Shown here piece after piece: positions 26,698 to 37,819 of a stretch of DNA of 64,000 nt (its first letter is position 1; every line of letters begins with the position of its first letter). Made by a program: the position numbers and the translations under genes. The notes beneath the pieces were generated by a model. It saw only the letters and a program-made list of their open reading frames with translations, did no database searches and was not told the DNA's origin. Source of the stretch: Frigoribacterium sp. PhB24 (lineage in GTDB: Bacteria > Actinomycetota > Actinomycetes > Actinomycetales > Microbacteriaceae); assembly GCF_003755185.1 (NCBI RefSeq), contig NZ_RKIC01000015.1:158957-222956 (forward strand). The letters run 5' to 3'.

Positions 26698-26751
26698 CAC
26701 ACACCGGACGGCCTCCGGCCGCTGTCGGTGCTGAGAGGTACCTTGGAGCCC

Positions 26752-29613
26752 ATGGCCACGCCCACCAAGTCGACTGCGCGCTCGCGTTCGTCGTCGCGAG
26801 CGTCGCAGACCTCCGGCGCCACGAAGGCGACCAAGAAGCTGCCCGCACCCCGCCAGCCCGATCCGGTCCGTGAGGGCCCTGGTCCGATCGTCGCGGCGTG
26901 GATGGGACTTGCGCACCTCACCGGGGGCGCGTTCCGCCTGCTCGGCAAAGAGTCGCTCGCCAAAGACGAGCGACGGGACGGCGTGCCGTTCCTGCTCGTG
27001 CTGCTCGCGATCGCCGGTGCCGTCGTCGAGTGGCTGAACCCGACCAGCCCGATCGCCGTCGGGTTCGACGCGTACACCTTCGGCGGGCTCGTGGGGCGGG
27101 TCGCGTACGCCCTGCCCGTCATCATGATCCTCTTCGCGGGCTGGCTCTTCCGGCACCCGGCATCCGTCCACGACAACACCCGCATCGGCATCGGGCTCGG
27201 TCTCTCGATCGTCTCCATCAGTGCCCTGTGCCACATCTTCGGCGGCCAGCCCGAAGCTGCGGCCGGGCTCCGCGCCCTCGCCACGGGTGGCGGTGTGCTG
27301 GGCTGGGTCGTCGCGTCCTGGCTCGTCGCCCTCGCCACCGAGTGGGTCGCGGTCCCTCTGGTCGTGCTCTTGCTGGCGTTCTCGCTGCTCATCATCACCA
27401 AGACCCCGCCGAACCGCATCCACCGCCGGCTCGGTGAGCTCTACGCGTACCTGTTCGGTGAGACGACCTCGACGTCGGGCGGGGCCGAGGGTGACCCCGA
27501 CCTCGTCGACCTGGCCGAGTCCGAGTCGTTGCCCTGGTGGCGACGCAACAAAGACCAGCGCGAGGACGACCCGGCGTACGACACCCCGCTGGTGAGTGCG
27601 GCCGAGACCTCCCCGACCGAGACGCTCGGTCGCCGCCGCCGCAAGAAGCCCGTGTTCGAAGCGGACGCCGACGACGCGGGCGCCGGTGCCGCTGCGGTCG
27701 GTGCAGCCGAGGCCGGTTCTGCCGGAGTCGATGTGCCACCGACTGCTCCGACCGACGTCTTCTCGGCCGACCTCCTCGGCGACCTCGACCGTGCCGAGGA
27801 CGCCGTGCGGGCCCAGGGGTTCGACGTTCCGTCCACGCAGCCCACCGCCTCGACCACGGTCCTCCCGACCGTGCCGGCCGAACCCGTGGGCGACAGCGAC
27901 GCGGCCGCCGACTTCCTCGCGGTCGACCCCGACGAGCCCGCACCGCCCTCGCTCGACACGGTCGACGACGGTGTCGAGAGCGCGCCGTACCGTCTTCCCG
28001 CCGTCTCGAGCCTGTCGGTGGGTGAACCCGCCAAGGCGCGCAGCGAGGCCAACGACGCGATCGTGGCCGCCATCAGCCTGGTCCTCGACCAGTTCAACGT
28101 CGACGCCAAAGTGACCGGCCTCAAGCGGGGTCCGACCGTCACGCGCTACGAGATCGAGCTCGGCCCCGGCGTCAAGGTCGAGCGGGTCACCGCCTTGACC
28201 AAGAACCTGGCCTACGCGGTGGCCTCCAACGAGGTCCGCATCCTCTCGCCGATCCCCGGCAAGAGCGCGATCGGCGTCGAGATCCCCAACACCGACAAAG
28301 AGATCGTCGCGCTCGGTGACGTGCTGCGATCCTCGGCAGCGAGCAAGAGCGTCCACCCGCTCACGATCGGCGTCGGCAAGGACGTCGAAGGCGGGTACGT
28401 CGTGGCCAACCTGGCCAAGATGCCGCACCTCCTCGTGGCCGGCGCCACCGGTTCGGGCAAGTCGAGCTTCATCAACTCGATGATCACCTCGTTGTTGATG
28501 CGAGCCAAGCCCACGGACGTGCGCATGGTGCTCATCGACCCGAAGCGCGTCGAGCTCTCGATCTACGCCGGTGTTCCGCACCTCATCACCCCCATCATCA
28601 CGAATCCCAAGAAGGCCGCCGAAGCCTTGCAGTGGGTCGTCAAAGAGATGGACATGAGGTACGACGACCTCGCCAGCTTCGGTTTCCGCCACATCGACGA
28701 CTTCAACCGCGCCGTCGTCGGTGGCGAGATCGTGCTCCCGGCCGGCAGCCAGCGGAAGCTCAAGCCCTATCCCTACCTGCTCGTGGTGGTCGACGAGCTG
28801 GCGGACCTCATGATGGTGGCTCCCCGCGACGTCGAGGACAGCATCGTGCGCATCACGCAGCTCGCCCGCGCCTCCGGAATCCACCTCGTCCTCGCGACGC
28901 AACGACCGTCGGTCGACGTCGTGACCGGCCTCATCAAGGCCAACGTCCCTTCGCGCTTCGCCTTCGCCGTCTCGAGCGTCACCGATTCGCGCGTCATCCT
29001 CGACCAGCCCGGGGCCGACAAGCTGATCGGTCAGGGCGACGGGCTCTTCCTCCCCATGGGGGCCTCCAAGGCCATGCGCGTGCAGGGGGCCTGGGTGCAA
29101 GAGAACGAGATCGCCCAGGTCGTCGCCCACGTCACTCGTCAGGCGCGTCCCGACTATCGTCCCGACGTCGCCGCCGTGGTCGAGAAGCGTGAGATCGACG
29201 GCGACATCGGCGACGACCTCGAGTTGTTGCTCGCCGCCGCCGAGCTGGTCGTCAGCACGCAGTTCGGCTCGACCTCGATGCTCCAGCGCAAGCTCCGGGT
29301 CGGCTTCGCCAAGGCCGGCCGCCTCATGGACCTCATGGAATCACGTGACATCGTCGGCCCCTCCGAGGGGTCGAAGGCTCGCGACGTGCTCGTCACGACC
29401 GAGCAGCTCCCGGGCGTGCTCGCCAAGCTGCGCGGGGGTGACGCGGCGGCCGGGTCCGGTGCTGGTCGCGCCTCCTCGGGTGCTGCGTCCGCCACGCGTG
29501 CCGAGTCGGGGGACTACGACGACGACCCGGTCGAGGCCATGACCCGCGGATACGCCGAAGACGACGACGCCGCCGGCGCCGAAGACGCGTGGCATCTGAC
29601 GGGCAGGGACTAG
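26752..29613 (+). CDS. ftsK: FtsK/SpoIIIE family DNA translocase
   Basis: Predicted 953 residues. N-terminal membrane region with four to five helices (about 80-210), an acidic/Pro-rich linker (about 240-430), the motor with Walker [10 protein letters not shown] at 564-572 and Walker B ending at Asp681 ([13 protein letters not shown]), and a C-terminal winged-helix gamma domain ([21 protein letters not shown]) expected to read oriented chromosome sequences. TACCTT (26739-26744) ends 7 nt before the ATG, so TTG 26728 is unlikely. One AGGAGGCGCG word (antisense) lies in the C-terminal Ala/Gly/Ser tail. pgsA follows after 3 nt. Confidence 0.96.
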   Translation: MATPTKSTARSRSSSRASQTSGATKATKKLPAPRQPDPVREGPGPIVAAWMGLAHLTGGAFRLLGKESLAKDERRDGVPFLLVLLAIAGAVVEWLNPTSPIAVGFDAYTFGGLVGRVAYALPVIMILFAGWLFRHPASVHDNTRIGIGLGLSIVSISALCHIFGGQPEAAAGLRALATGGGVLGWVVASWLVALATEWVAVPLVVLLLAFSLLIITKTPPNRIHRRLGELYAYLFGETTSTSGGAEGDPDLVDLAESESLPWWRRNKDQREDDPAYDTPLVSAAETSPTETLGRRRRKKPVFEADADDAGAGAAAVGAAEAGSAGVDVPPTAPTDVFSADLLGDLDRAEDAVRAQGFDVPSTQPTASTTVLPTVPAEPVGDSDAAADFLAVDPDEPAPPSLDTVDDGVESAPYRLPAVSSLSVGEPAKARSEANDAIVAAISLVLDQFNVDAKVTGLKRGPTVTRYEIELGPGVKVERVTALTKNLAYAVASNEVRILSPIPGKSAIGVEIPNTDKEIVALGDVLRSSAASKSVHPLTIGVGKDVEGGYVVANLAKMPHLLVAGATGSGKSSFINSMITSLLMRAKPTDVRMVLIDPKRVELSIYAGVPHLITPIITNPKKAAEALQWVVKEMDMRYDDLASFGFRHIDDFNRAVVGGEIVLPAGSQRKLKPYPYLLVVVDELADLMMVAPRDVEDSIVRITQLARASGIHLVLATQRPSVDVVTGLIKANVPSRFAFAVSSVTDSRVILDQPGADKLIGQGDGLFLPMGASKAMRVQGAWVQENEIAQVVAHVTRQARPDYRPDVAAVVEKREIDGDIGDDLELLLAAAELVVSTQFGSTSMLQRKLRVGFAKAGRLMDLMESRDIVGPSEGSKARDVLVTTEQLPGVLAKLRGGDAAAGSGAGRASSGAASATRAESGDYDDDPVEAMTRGYAEDDDAAGAEDAWHLTGRD

Positions 29614-29616
29614 ATC

Positions 29617-30264
29617 ATGAGCCAGCACGACGCCACCGGCCCGGGCGCCCCGCGTTCGGCGTTCTCGTTCCGCGGTCGTTTCGCGTCGAAGGGTCCGGGC
29701 CCCGCCAGCACGGGCAACATCGCGAACGTGATCACGGTGGTGCGCATCCTCATGGCGCCGCTCTTCATCGCGTGGTTGCTGATCGACGACGGAGCGGACG
29801 GCTCGCTCCGCGTCTGGGCCGCGGCCCTCTTCGTCGTGGCGATCCTCACCGACAGCCTCGACGGCATGCTCGCGCGCGGTCTCGACCTCGTCACCGACTT
29901 CGGCAAGATCGTCGACCCGATCGCCGACAAGGTCCTCATCGGCGGAGCGCTCGTCTCGCTCACCATCCTCGGCGAGTTGCCGTGGTGGGTCACCGCACTG
30001 ATCCTCGTTCGCGAGGTCGGCATCACCGTCTACCGGTTCGCCGTCCTGCGTGACCGCGTGATCCCGGCGTCCCGTGGCGGCAAGATCAAGACGGTGCTGC
30101 AGGCCGTCGCGGTGACGCTGGCGCTCTTTCCCCTCTGGAACGTCTTCGGTGAGGGCATGCATTGGGTCAACGGCGCTCTCATGACGGCCGCCACGGTCGC
30201 CACCCTCCTCTCCGGTGCTGACTACATGCGTGTGGCGCTGAGGCACGGCAGGGCCGGGGTGTGA
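29617..30264 (+). CDS. pgsA: CDP-diacylglycerol-glycerol-3-phosphate 3-phosphatidyltransferase
   Basis: Predicted 215 residues with four to six membrane helices. The CDP-alcohol phosphotransferase signature DGMLARGLDLVTDFGKIVD begins at DSLDG and is followed by PIADK. Makes phosphatidylglycerophosphate for phosphatidylglycerol/cardiolipin. Starts 3 nt after ftsK and its stop overlaps cinA (GTGA), giving a ftsK-pgsA-cinA unit as in mycobacteria. Confidence 0.93.
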   Translation: MSQHDATGPGAPRSAFSFRGRFASKGPGPASTGNIANVITVVRILMAPLFIAWLLIDDGADGSLRVWAAALFVVAILTDSLDGMLARGLDLVTDFGKIVDPIADKVLIGGALVSLTILGELPWWVTALILVREVGITVYRFAVLRDRVIPASRGGKIKTVLQAVAVTLALFPLWNVFGEGMHWVNGALMTAATVATLLSGADYMRVALRHGRAGV

Positions 30265-30752
30265 CGCTGGCGGCCGACGTCGTCGCCGAGCTGACGTACC
30301 GACGTCTGACCATCGCCGTGGCCGAGTCCCTCACCGGGGGTGCCCTGGTTTCCGAACTCGTCTCCGTGCCGGGTGCCTCGGCGGTCGTCCGGGGTGGGGT
30401 GGTCGCGTACCAGACCGAGCTCAAACACACCCTGCTCGGGGTCGACGCAGGGCTGCTCGCGCGTCACGGGCCGGTACATCGCGACGTGGCCACGTCCATG
30501 GCGACCGGGGTTCGTGACCGACTCGCGGTCGACGGGCAGGCCGCCGACATCGGACTCGCGACCACCGGCGTCGCGGGCCCCGACCCCCAGGGCGGACACG
30601 AACCCGGCACGGTCTTCGTCGGTCTGGCGGTGCCCGGGGAGGTCCGGGTAGTCGAGCTCTCGCTCTCGGGTGACCGACGGGCCATCCGAAACGGCACGGT
30701 CTCCGAATCCCTGGCGATGCTCGGTCGATGGTTGGCCGAGACAAGGGAATAG
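30261..30752 (+). CDS. cinA: CinA C-terminal domain protein, NMN amidohydrolase
   Basis: Predicted 163 residues, i.e. only the CinA C-terminal (PncC-like) domain. AESLTGGALVSELVSVPGAS, GGVVAYQTELKHTLLGV and TTGVAGPDPQGGHEPGTVFVG are its conserved blocks. PncC hydrolyses nicotinamide mononucleotide to nicotinate mononucleotide in NAD recycling. GTG start overlaps the pgsA stop. Confidence 0.92.
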   Translation: MTLAADVVAELTYRRLTIAVAESLTGGALVSELVSVPGASAVVRGGVVAYQTELKHTLLGVDAGLLARHGPVHRDVATSMATGVRDRLAVDGQAADIGLATTGVAGPDPQGGHEPGTVFVGLAVPGEVRVVELSLSGDRRAIRNGTVSESLAMLGRWLAETRE

Positions 30753-30902
30753 CACGGGTTTCGGTCTCGTTACATCTCTCGAGTTCACAACAGGTGCACA
30801 GTCCCCGATGGCTACAGTCGTGGTCAGTCGGTCCGAGCACCAGTCGTCTTCCCCCATCTGAAACCATCCCGTCAGATGGGTCGTCCCCGAAGGAGGGTCC
30901 CC

Positions 30903-31211
30903 ATGGTCCTGGTACGTCAAGAAATCGGCGACGTCCTTCGCGACTTCCGTCTGCAGAAGGGCCGCACGCTCCGTCAGGTCGCGAGCAAGGCGAGCGTCGC
31001 CCTCGGTTACCTCAGCGAGGTCGAGCGGGGCCAGAAAGAGGCGAGCTCAGAGATCCTGGCCTCCGTCGCCGATGCGCTCGAGACCCCCATCTCGGTGATC
31101 ATGCGCGAGGTCGGCGACCGCATGGCCGTCATCGAGGGGCTCAACCCGATCCCCGACACCCTGCCGGACGACCTCGTCGCCGAGTTCGACTCCGACCTCG
31201 CGGTGCGCTGA
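30903..31211 (+). CDS. clgR: ClgR-like helix-turn-helix transcriptional regulator
   Basis: Predicted 102 residues. N-terminal XRE-type HTH (GDVLRDFRLQKGRTLRQVAS, VALGYLSEVERGQKEASSEI), followed by a short acidic C-terminus. Length, sequence and the place after pgsA-cinA and before recA match ClgR, the actinobacterial activator of Clp protease and stress genes. ATG follows GGAGGGTCCCC. TACAGT at 30813-30818 is a plausible -10, leaving a leader near 80 nt. Ends in a strong terminator. Confidence 0.88.
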   Translation: MVLVRQEIGDVLRDFRLQKGRTLRQVASKASVALGYLSEVERGQKEASSEILASVADALETPISVIMREVGDRMAVIEGLNPIPDTLPDDLVAEFDSDLAVR

Positions 31212-31227
31212 CCGCCCGACGTCCTTC

Positions 31228-31265
31228 CGAACGCCCCCGGCTCACGCCGGGGGCGTTCGTCGTCC
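31228..31265 (+). terminator. Terminator of clgR
   Basis: Perfect 14-bp stem, arms 31228-31241 and 31246-31259, loop TCAC, then TCGTCC. Confidence 0.85.
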
Positions 31266-31281
31266 GGGGTACCCTCGTCTG

Positions 31282-31506
31282 ATGCGCAAGAGCGAGTTCG
31301 CCCGAGCCGTCGAGGACGAGTTCGGAGACGCCTACGGCCGGGTGATCACCCGAGACCTCGTGATCCAGTCCCTCGGTGACCGGACCGCCGAACAGGCGAT
31401 CGCCCAGGGGGAGTCGCCCCGCGACGTGTGGCTGGCGCTCTGCGAGGCCGAGGGTGTCCCGGTGTCCCGTCGTCACGGTGTCGGGCTCCCCGAACCGACG
31501 AGCTGA
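31282..31506 (+). CDS. DUF3046 domain protein
   Basis: Predicted 74 residues. MRKSEFARAVEDEFGDAYGR, DLVIQSLGDRTAEQAI and PRDVWLALCEA are the conserved blocks of this small actinobacterial family, usually found near recA/recX. Function is unknown. TACCCT (31270-31275) ends 6 nt before the ATG, a leaderless arrangement. Confidence 0.88.
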   Translation: MRKSEFARAVEDEFGDAYGRVITRDLVIQSLGDRTAEQAIAQGESPRDVWLALCEAEGVPVSRRHGVGLPEPTS

Positions 31507-31799
31507 GGCGCAGCTCGCTCGCGTGTGTGTTCGACACGCCGGGACGATGGGTCGAACACGTGTTCGGGCGGATGGTAGCGTCCTCCACAAGGACGTGGAC
31601 GATCGAGTTCTACACGTCGGGCCGTCACCGCCACCGCGATGTCGGGGGTGGCCCGTAGCGTTTCTCGCATCGACGTCCCGCGTCGCCGGCACATGCCGGC
31701 GACACCAGCCTTGTCGTAGCGACGACGACCCTGCACCACCGGTCGACGTCGACGCGACAGCCTACAGGCGCACGGACGACCACCACGAAGGAGAACGAC
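31507..31799 (+). promoter_or_regulatory. recA control region with two promoters
   Basis: No gene is visible. The distal promoter has TAGCGT (31576-31581) as -10 with the SOS box on its -35. The proximal one reads ATGTCGGGG, eight bases, TAGCGT (31639-31661), close to the RecA-NDp/PafBC consensus TTGTCRGTG-N8-TANNNT (7 of 9 in the first block). The GAAGGAGAACGAC ribosome-binding region precedes recA. Confidence 0.65.
31552..31567. promoter_or_regulatory. SOS (LexA) box of recA
   Basis: TCGAACACGTGTTCGG; bases 31553-31566 are a perfect palindrome CGAACAC/GTGTTCG matching the Gram-positive TCGAAC-N4-GTTYGA consensus. It covers the -35 position of the TAGCGT promoter. Confidence 0.9.
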
Positions 31800-32857
<1,058 letters not shown>

Positions 32858-32861
<4 letters not shown>

Positions 32862-33679
32862 CCTCGCACGACGACGACCCTTCGGTGTCGGGCCCGTCTG
32901 CCGACGGTACCGACACCGGGCGGCTTGCGCCCGTCACTCCTCTCTTCGGCGACGCGGGCGGCTCGCGTGTCGCCGAGATGACGGACGACACGACATCTCC
33001 CGGTCGCTCGACGCAGGGTGCCGAGGGCGTGCTCACGGCCATCAGTGCCCACTGGGTCGGCGGCACGTCCTCCTCGGCCTCTGAGGCCGACCATCCTTCC
33101 GTCCGGGGCTCTCGGGCCGGGGCCGCGGGCCGGCCCAAGGCGTCCGGTTTCGACGACCAGCCGGATGACGGCCCCGAAGACCTCGAAGCGCAGCAGCGGC
33201 GTGCCGAGAACGTCAGCCTGCACGCCCTCTCCCGTCGTGGAGTGTCCTCTCACGAGATGGAGAAGCTCCTGCTGTCCCGTGACCTCGACGAGTCGGTCGT
33301 GGCCCACGAGATCGCTCGACTCGAGCGGGTCGGTCTGCTCGACGACACCGAATTGGCCGCCACGCTGGTGCGGTCGAAGCAAGAGCGCAAGGGTCTCGGC
33401 CGGGGTGCTGTGACGTCCGAACTCCGAGCGCGGGGCATCGACCCGTCGGTCATCGACGAGGCCCTGTCCGACACCGACGACGACGAAGAGCAAGAGCGTG
33501 CCGACGAGTGGGCGCGCAAGCGGGCCGGGTCGTTGCGTGGCCTCGACCGCGAGACGGCCGAACGTCGCCTCAACGGTTACCTGATGCGCCGGGGCTACCG
33601 CTCCGAGGTCGTCCGCCGCGCCATCGAGAAGGCCCTGCCCCGTGGCGGCAGCGCCCGCGGCGGCGTCCGCTTCGAGTGA
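32858..33679 (+). CDS. recX: RecX family regulator of RecA
   Basis: Predicted 273 residues. The C-terminal half is the RecX helical repeat fold: [56 protein letters not shown] and [15 protein letters not shown]. The first ~110 residues are Ser/Asp/Gly-rich, low complexity and family-atypical. Overlap with recA implies coupled translation, usual for this inhibitor of RecA filaments. Confidence 0.93.
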
Positions 33680-33716
33680 GCCTCTCGAGGGTGGTGGCGA
33701 TCTACACTGAGTCACC

Positions 33717-35294
33717 ATGACGACGGTCGCCACCATCCCTGACCTCTCGCCCGTCGACGACCGGGCCCGTACGTACGAAGTGCGCACCTTCGGGTGTCAG
33801 ATGAACGTCCACGACTCCGAGCGTCTCAGTGGCTCGCTCGAGGCGGCCGGTTACGTACCCGCCGGTGGAGACGAGGCCGACATCGTCGTCATCAACACCT
33901 GTGCGGTGCGCGAGAACGCCGACAAGAAGCTCTACGGAACGCTGGGTACGCTGGCGGGCCTGAAGAAGAGACACGAGGGCATGCAGATCGCCGTCGGGGG
34001 GTGCCTGGCCCAGAAAGACAAGGACGTCATCCTCGACAAGGCACCCTGGGTCGACGTGGTCTTCGGCACACACAACATGGGCGCCCTGCCCACTCTCCTC
34101 GAGCGGGCGCGCCACAACGACGAGGCGCAGCTCGAGATCCTCGAATCGCTCGACGTCTTCCCCTCGACCCTGCCGACCAAACGTGACTCGACGCACAGCG
34201 GCTGGGTCTCGATCTCGGTCGGCTGCAACAACACGTGCACGTTCTGCATCGTGCCGTCGCTCCGGGGCAAGGAGAAAGACCGACGGCCGGGCGACATCCT
34301 GGCCGAGGTGAAGGCACTGGTCGACGACGGTGCCGTCGAGGTCACGTTGCTCGGACAGAACGTCAACTCGTACGGTGTCGAGTTCGGTGACCGGTTCGCC
34401 TTCGGCAAGCTGCTGCGTGCCGTCGGGACGATCCACGGGCTCGAGCGGGTGCGGTTCACCAGCCCCCACCCGGCGTCCTTCACCGACGACGTGATCGCCG
34501 CCATGGCCGAGACCCCTTCCGTCATGCCCCAGTTGCACATGCCCCTGCAGTCGGGTTCCGACCGGGTGCTGCGAGCCATGCGGCGTAGCTACCGCAGCGA
34601 GAGGTTTCTCGGCATCATCGACCGTGTGCGTGCGGCCATGCCCGAGGCCGCGATCAGCACGGACATCATCGTCGGCTTTCCCGGCGAGACAGAGGACGAC
34701 TTCGCCGAGACCCTCCGGGTCGTCGAGCGGTCCCGGTTCGCCTCCGCGTTCACCTTCCAGTACTCGGTGCGTCCCGGGACGCCGGCCGGCGAGATGGCCG
34801 ACCAGATCCCGAAGGCCGTCGTGCAAGAACGGTTCGAGCGCCTCACCGCCCTCCAGGACCGCATCTCCGCCGAAGAGAACCGTCGCCAGGTCGGCCGCAC
34901 GGTCGAAGTCCTGGTGGCTTCCGACGAGGGTCGGAAGGACGCCTCCACGCATCGTCTCTCGGGGCGTGCGGAAGACAGCCGTCTCGTCCACTTCGAGGTG
35001 CCCCCGGGGCGTCCGGTCCCACGCCCCGGCGACGTGGTCCGGGTGCGAGTCACCGACGCCGCTCCGTTCTACCTGCTCGCCGATGCGGTCGACGGCCGGA
35101 AGTCCCTCTACGAGGTCCGTCGCACGCGTGCGGGCGACGCCTGGGACGCCGCGCAGGCCGCCTCGTGCGGGGTGCCGTCCGGGGGTGACGCGACCCGCGC
35201 CTCCTCGGCTCGGCCGGCGAGGGTGAGCCTCGGTCTGCCGACGCTGCGGGTGGCGACGACGCCGATCTACAGCGCGACCGACGACCTCCGCTGA
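33717..35294 (+). CDS. miaB: tRNA (N6-isopentenyladenosine-37-C2) methylthiotransferase
   Basis: Predicted 525 residues; radical SAM enzyme adding methylthio groups to i6A37 of tRNA. N-terminal cluster cysteines begin with C27 in FGCQMN and continue in NTCAVRENA and VGGCLAQ; the radical SAM cluster is C170, C174, C177 in [13 protein letters not shown] domain follows ([14 protein letters not shown]). The last ~60 residues ([13 protein letters not shown] onward) are an atypical tail and contain an antisense AGGAGGCGCG word encoding RASS. TACACT (33703-33708) lies 8 nt before the ATG. Confidence 0.95.
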   Translation: MTTVATIPDLSPVDDRARTYEVRTFGCQMNVHDSERLSGSLEAAGYVPAGGDEADIVVINTCAVRENADKKLYGTLGTLAGLKKRHEGMQIAVGGCLAQKDKDVILDKAPWVDVVFGTHNMGALPTLLERARHNDEAQLEILESLDVFPSTLPTKRDSTHSGWVSISVGCNNTCTFCIVPSLRGKEKDRRPGDILAEVKALVDDGAVEVTLLGQNVNSYGVEFGDRFAFGKLLRAVGTIHGLERVRFTSPHPASFTDDVIAAMAETPSVMPQLHMPLQSGSDRVLRAMRRSYRSERFLGIIDRVRAAMPEAAISTDIIVGFPGETEDDFAETLRVVERSRFASAFTFQYSVRPGTPAGEMADQIPKAVVQERFERLTALQDRISAEENRRQVGRTVEVLVASDEGRKDASTHRLSGRAEDSRLVHFEVPPGRPVPRPGDVVRVRVTDAAPFYLLADAVDGRKSLYEVRRTRAGDAWDAAQAASCGVPSGGDATRASSARPARVSLGLPTLRVATTPIYSATDDLR

Positions 35295-35295
35295 C

Positions 35296-36207
35296 GTGCT
35301 GGTCTCGATCGTCGGGGCGACCGGCACGGGGAAGTCGGCGTTCTCGCTGGACCTCGCCGCGGCGATGGCCGACCGGGGCCAGGCCGTCGAGGTCGTCAAC
35401 GCGGACGCCATGCAGCTCTATCGCGGCATGGACGTCGGAACGGCCAAACTGCCCCTCACCGAACGACGAGGCATCCCGCACCATCTCCTCGACGTCCTCG
35501 ACGTCACCGACGAGGCGAGCGTCGAGTGGTACCAACGCGAGGCCCGTGCCCTGGTCGACGACATCGTGGCGCGTGGCGCCGTCGCGGTCCTCGTCGGCGG
35601 GTCAGGGCTCTACGTCTCGAGCGTGCTGTTCGACTTCCGGTTCCCTGGTACCGATCCCGTGATCCGGGCGCAGTACGAGGCGATCGCCGACGTGCAGGGG
35701 CCTGGGGCCCTGCACGATCTCTTGGCAGAACGCGACCCTGCGTCCGCCACCTCGATCGGGCGGTTCAACGTGCGGCGCCTCGTCCGGGCGCTCGAGGTCG
35801 GCGACCTGACGGGGCGACCACTCTCGGGCACGTTGCCCGAGCAGCCGTCGCCGTGGCGACCGTCGACCGTCTTCGGTGTCGCGGAGGAGCGCCCCGTGCT
35901 CGTCGAACGCCTCGATCGACGCGTCGAGCAGATGTGGCGAGGCGGCCTCGTCGACGAGGTGCGGGACCTTCTTCCCCTCGGGCTCGAGCGGGGGGTCACG
36001 GCGGGCCGGGCCATCGGTTACGCGCAGGCCGCGGCGCAGATCCGGGGCGAGCTCACCGAGGCCGAGGCGATCGATGCCACGGCGGCCCTCACCCGTCGCT
36101 ATGCCCGCCGCCAGGCGAGCTGGTTCCGTCGCTATGACGACGTCGAGTGGTCCCGCTCGGGTGATGCCCGAGCCGTCGACCGGGCCGTGGCTAGACTCCT
36201 CGGGTGA
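35296..36207 (+). CDS. miaA: tRNA dimethylallyltransferase
   Basis: Predicted 303 residues; makes the i6A37 substrate of MiaB. P-loop GATGTGKS (7-14), [17 protein letters not shown] and the Arg-rich [12 protein letters not shown] are present; ITALIGAN-type [12 protein letters not shown] and [13 protein letters not shown] close the domain. GTG start 1 nt after the miaB stop. Its 3' end contains the -10 of dapF. Confidence 0.95.
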   Translation: MLVSIVGATGTGKSAFSLDLAAAMADRGQAVEVVNADAMQLYRGMDVGTAKLPLTERRGIPHHLLDVLDVTDEASVEWYQREARALVDDIVARGAVAVLVGGSGLYVSSVLFDFRFPGTDPVIRAQYEAIADVQGPGALHDLLAERDPASATSIGRFNVRRLVRALEVGDLTGRPLSGTLPEQPSPWRPSTVFGVAEERPVLVERLDRRVEQMWRGGLVDEVRDLLPLGLERGVTAGRAIGYAQAAAQIRGELTEAEAIDATAALTRRYARRQASWFRRYDDVEWSRSGDARAVDRAVARLLG

Positions 36208-37082
36208 CCACCACGCTGCAGTTCACCAAAGGTCAGGGCACCGGCAACGACTTCGTCCTGTTCACTGATCCCGACGCCGGCACCGACCTGACACCCGCGA
36301 TGATCCGGGCTCTGGCGGACCGGCGGTTCGGGGTGGGCGCCGACGGGGTGATCCGCGCGGTCCGGACGGCGGCACTGTCGACCGAGGCGGCCCTGCTGCA
36401 GGCCGAACCGCGTGCCGAGTGGTTCATGGACTACCACAACGCCGACGGCAGCCCGGCAGAGATGTGCGGCAACGGCATCCGCGTCTTCGCCCGGTACCTC
36501 GTCGAGCGGGGTCTGGTGCAATTGGGCGACGACGACGTGCTCGTCGTGGGTACGCGAGCCGGTGCGCGCGAGGTGCGACGCGACGGCACGGGCTTCCGTG
36601 TCGACCTGGGCCCCTGGCGTCTCGGCGACGACGATCCGGTCGTTCGCGCGCGCGAGCTGCACGCCGCCCGTCCGGGCCTGCCGATCTCGGTCGGCAACCC
36701 CCATGTGGTGGTGGCCCTCGCCGGCGACGACGAACTCGACGGACTCGACCTGACCTACGTGCCGATCGTCGACCCGGTCCCGGCTGACGGGGCGAACGTC
36801 GAGTTCGTGGTGCCCGCCGACCCGCTCGTGGTCGACGGGCTCGGCCGCATCCGCATGCGCGTCCACGAGCGTGGCAGTGGCGAGACCCTCTCCTGTGGCA
36901 CCGGCGCGGCCGCGGCCGCCCTGGCGACACGGCACTGGGCGGGTGCTTCCGCACCCGAGGCCTGGTTGGTCGACGTTCCCGGTGGTGTCGTGGGCGTCTC
37001 CATCAGCCACCACGACGACGGAGAGCACGTCTCGCTCAGCGGGCCGGCCGAACTGGTCTTCACCGGGGCGCTCGACCTCTGA
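36204..37082 (+). CDS. dapF: Diaminopimelate epimerase
   Basis: Predicted 292 residues; converts LL- to meso-diaminopimelate for lysine and peptidoglycan. The catalytic cysteine pair is C88 in [16 protein letters not shown] and C231 in [15 protein letters not shown] overlaps the miaA stop, yet a TAGACT (36192-36197) inside miaA ends 6 nt before it, so dapF can also be transcribed alone as a leaderless mRNA. Confidence 0.96.
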   Translation: MTTTLQFTKGQGTGNDFVLFTDPDAGTDLTPAMIRALADRRFGVGADGVIRAVRTAALSTEAALLQAEPRAEWFMDYHNADGSPAEMCGNGIRVFARYLVERGLVQLGDDDVLVVGTRAGAREVRRDGTGFRVDLGPWRLGDDDPVVRARELHAARPGLPISVGNPHVVVALAGDDELDGLDLTYVPIVDPVPADGANVEFVVPADPLVVDGLGRIRMRVHERGSGETLSCGTGAAAAALATRHWAGASAPEAWLVDVPGGVVGVSISHHDDGEHVSLSGPAELVFTGALDL

Positions 37083-37087
37083 GGCCC

Positions 37088-37123
37088 AGCGGTGTCGTCC
37101 CCGACCCCGACGGGGCGTCCGCT
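37088..37123. terminator. Hairpin between convergent dapF and methyltransferase genes
   Basis: Outer arms AGCGG (37088-37092) and CCGCT (37119-37123) enclose an inner CCCCG/CGGGG stem (37099-37103 and 37111-37115). Possible bidirectional terminator; no T tract. Confidence 0.5.
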
Positions 37124-37743
37124 CAGCCCGCCTCGGTGAGGCGCTCCGCCCGCAAGATGCGGTACCCCTTGCTGGTGGAGGCGCGGGTCACGTCCACGAC
37201 GTCGGCCATCGTCTCGTTCATCCAGCGCTGCAACGAGTCGGCCCCGAGGTTCTTCTGCACGACCAGCCAGGCGTCCGAGCCCACGTCGAGTCGGGGCAAC
37301 CACCGTTCGAGCAGGGAGTGCAGTTCGGCCTTGCCGACCCGGATCGGGGGATTCGACCAGATCGTCGCGAACCGCAGGTCGTCGGGAACACCGTCGGGGG
37401 TGACGGCGTTGACGTTCTCGAGGCCGATCGAGCGCGCGTTCTCGCGCACGAGGTCGAGCACTCTCTCGTTCACGTCGACGGCCCAGACCGTCGCGTCGGG
37501 TGACGACAACGCGAGGCTCAGTGTGATGGGGCCCCAACCGCATCCGACGTCCAGCAGATGACCCGCCCGGGGCGGCGTCGGCGTGCCTGCCAACAGCACC
37601 GAGGTTCCTGGGTCGACGCGGCCCGGGCTGAAGACCCCGGCAGCCGTGGTCAACGTCCACTCGCGGCCCGCGAGGACGACGTCGATCGTCCTGGGCTTGG
37701 CCGCGCTGCCGGGCTGGGGTGAGAAGTAGTGCTCGCTGGCCAT
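37123..37743 (-). CDS. Class I SAM-dependent methyltransferase, RsmC/RlmG-like
   Basis: Predicted 206 residues. SAM motif I is HLLDVGCGWGPITLSLAL; the catalytic-type motif is WSNPPIRVGKAE, as in N2-guanine rRNA methyltransferases of the RsmC group; FSPGRVDPGTSVLL precedes it as in that family. The N-terminal duplicate domain of RsmC is absent, as in most actinobacterial members. ATG 37743 was chosen since a minus-strand TAGGTT (37756-37751) ends 7 nt upstream. Exact rRNA target unknown. Confidence 0.87.
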   Translation of the reverse strand: MASEHYFSPQPGSAAKPRTIDVVLAGREWTLTTAAGVFSPGRVDPGTSVLLAGTPTPPRAGHLLDVGCGWGPITLSLALSSPDATVWAVDVNERVLDLVRENARSIGLENVNAVTPDGVPDDLRFATIWSNPPIRVGKAELHSLLERWLPRLDVGSDAWLVVQKNLGADSLQRWMNETMADVVDVTRASTSKGYRILRAERLTEAG

Positions 37744-37819
37744 GCTCGTCAACCTACCGAACATCCGCCGGGGCGCCGTTCCCTGCTCCCCACACACCGA
37801 AAGGGTTAGTATCACCCCG

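Noticed and set aside
26248-29130. 960-codon minus-strand frame opposite ftsK
   Set aside because: No recognisable motif, continuous only because third-position GC removes stops; ftsK on the other strand is complete.
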